Source: Pseudolabrys sp. (GTDB lineage: Bacteria > Pseudomonadota > Alphaproteobacteria > Rhizobiales > Xanthobacteraceae). Taken from it: a stretch of 6,957 bases of DNA. A program made the position numbers and the translations under genes. Position 1 is the stretch's first letter. Each line of letters starts with the position of its first letter. The notes beneath the pieces were generated by a model. That model was not told the origin of the DNA, made no database searches, and was given only the letters and a program-made list of their open reading frames with translations. This document shows positions 6,841 through 6,957 of this stretch, one piece after another. The stretch is from contig JAFAQJ010000408.1 of assembly GCA_019246455.1 (NCBI GenBank), positions 1 to 6,957 of the forward strand, in the 5' to 3' direction.

Positions 6841-6957
6841 ATGGCAAAGACACCGATGGCCGACGATCTCAAAATCCTGCGCGAACTCGAAAAGAAGGTG
6901 CTCTGGCTGGCGAGCTGGATGATCCACAACGCCAACCATCTGCGCGAGCACCCGGAC
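6841..6957 (+). CDS. Partial (5' end): pyruvate/2-oxoacid dehydrogenase E1- or transketolase-like protein
   Basis: The first 39 codons of an open frame run off the right edge. It starts at ATG 6841 (or ATG 6856, residue 6), and no strong Shine-Dalgarno precedes either. The segment ELEKKVLWLASWMIHNANHL (15-34) resembles the N-terminal helix of the thiamine-diphosphate E1 enzymes of the homodimeric AceE/MdeB type that are often annotated as transketolase in Hyphomicrobiales; in AceE a comparable ELERRIRSAIRWNA helix precedes the thiamine-diphosphate domain. This identification is from memory of the family and rests on a short stretch. No catalytic motif lies within the window. The Lrp-family gene next door fits a regulated amino-acid or 2-oxoacid catabolic enzyme. 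Confidence 0.6.
   Translation, partial: MAKTPMADDLKILRELEKKVLWLASWMIHNANHLREHPD

Overview
The window is an ordinary, densely packed, high-GC chromosomal segment. It most likely comes from an alphaproteobacterium of the order Hyphomicrobiales (Bradyrhizobium/Rhodopseudomonas/Xanthobacteraceae-like). This placement rests on protein style (LepA, the Arg/Pro-rich L,D-transpeptidase, the E1/transketolase N-terminus) and on possible CtrA and CcrM motifs. It is a judgement from memory, not a database search. No mobile element, CRISPR array, tRNA or rRNA is visible, and every complete gene is intact.

Layout. (1) A minus-strand type II NADH dehydrogenase fills the first 1257 bases. (2) It diverges, across only 59 bp, from lepA (elongation factor 4). 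Neither gene has a clear Shine-Dalgarno sequence and both have a -10-like hexamer close to the start codon. (3) lepA overlaps by 4 nt a small exported alpha/beta hydrolase that probably starts at TTG. (4) The hydrolase converges with no gap at all on a minus-strand YkuD-type L,D-transpeptidase with a lysine-free Arg/Pro/Tyr-rich tail. (5) A 187-bp AT-rich divergent region separates the transpeptidase from mepA, a zinc murein endopeptidase. (6) mepA converges, 4 bp apart, on a minus-strand Lrp/AsnC regulator. (7) The regulator diverges from the first 39 codons of a gene resembling a homodimeric pyruvate/2-oxoacid dehydrogenase E1 or transketolase, cut by the window edge.

Two functional themes emerge. 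First, the transpeptidase and MepA are an exported make-and-break pair for peptidoglycan cross-links. They share a regulatory region with two TTAACC boxes, one of them the CtrA-like TTAACCAT, plus a GANTC site, a perfect 7-bp hairpin and a terminator-like element. That suggests coordinated, possibly cell-cycle-linked wall remodelling. Second, the Lrp regulator and the E1-like gene resemble the MdeR/MdeB arrangement of Pseudomonas putida, so the regulator may control a 2-oxoacid dehydrogenase.

No clearly new system is present. The items most worth a second look are the transpeptidase tail, the shared wall-gene regulatory region and the possible leaderless ndh/lepA promoter pair.
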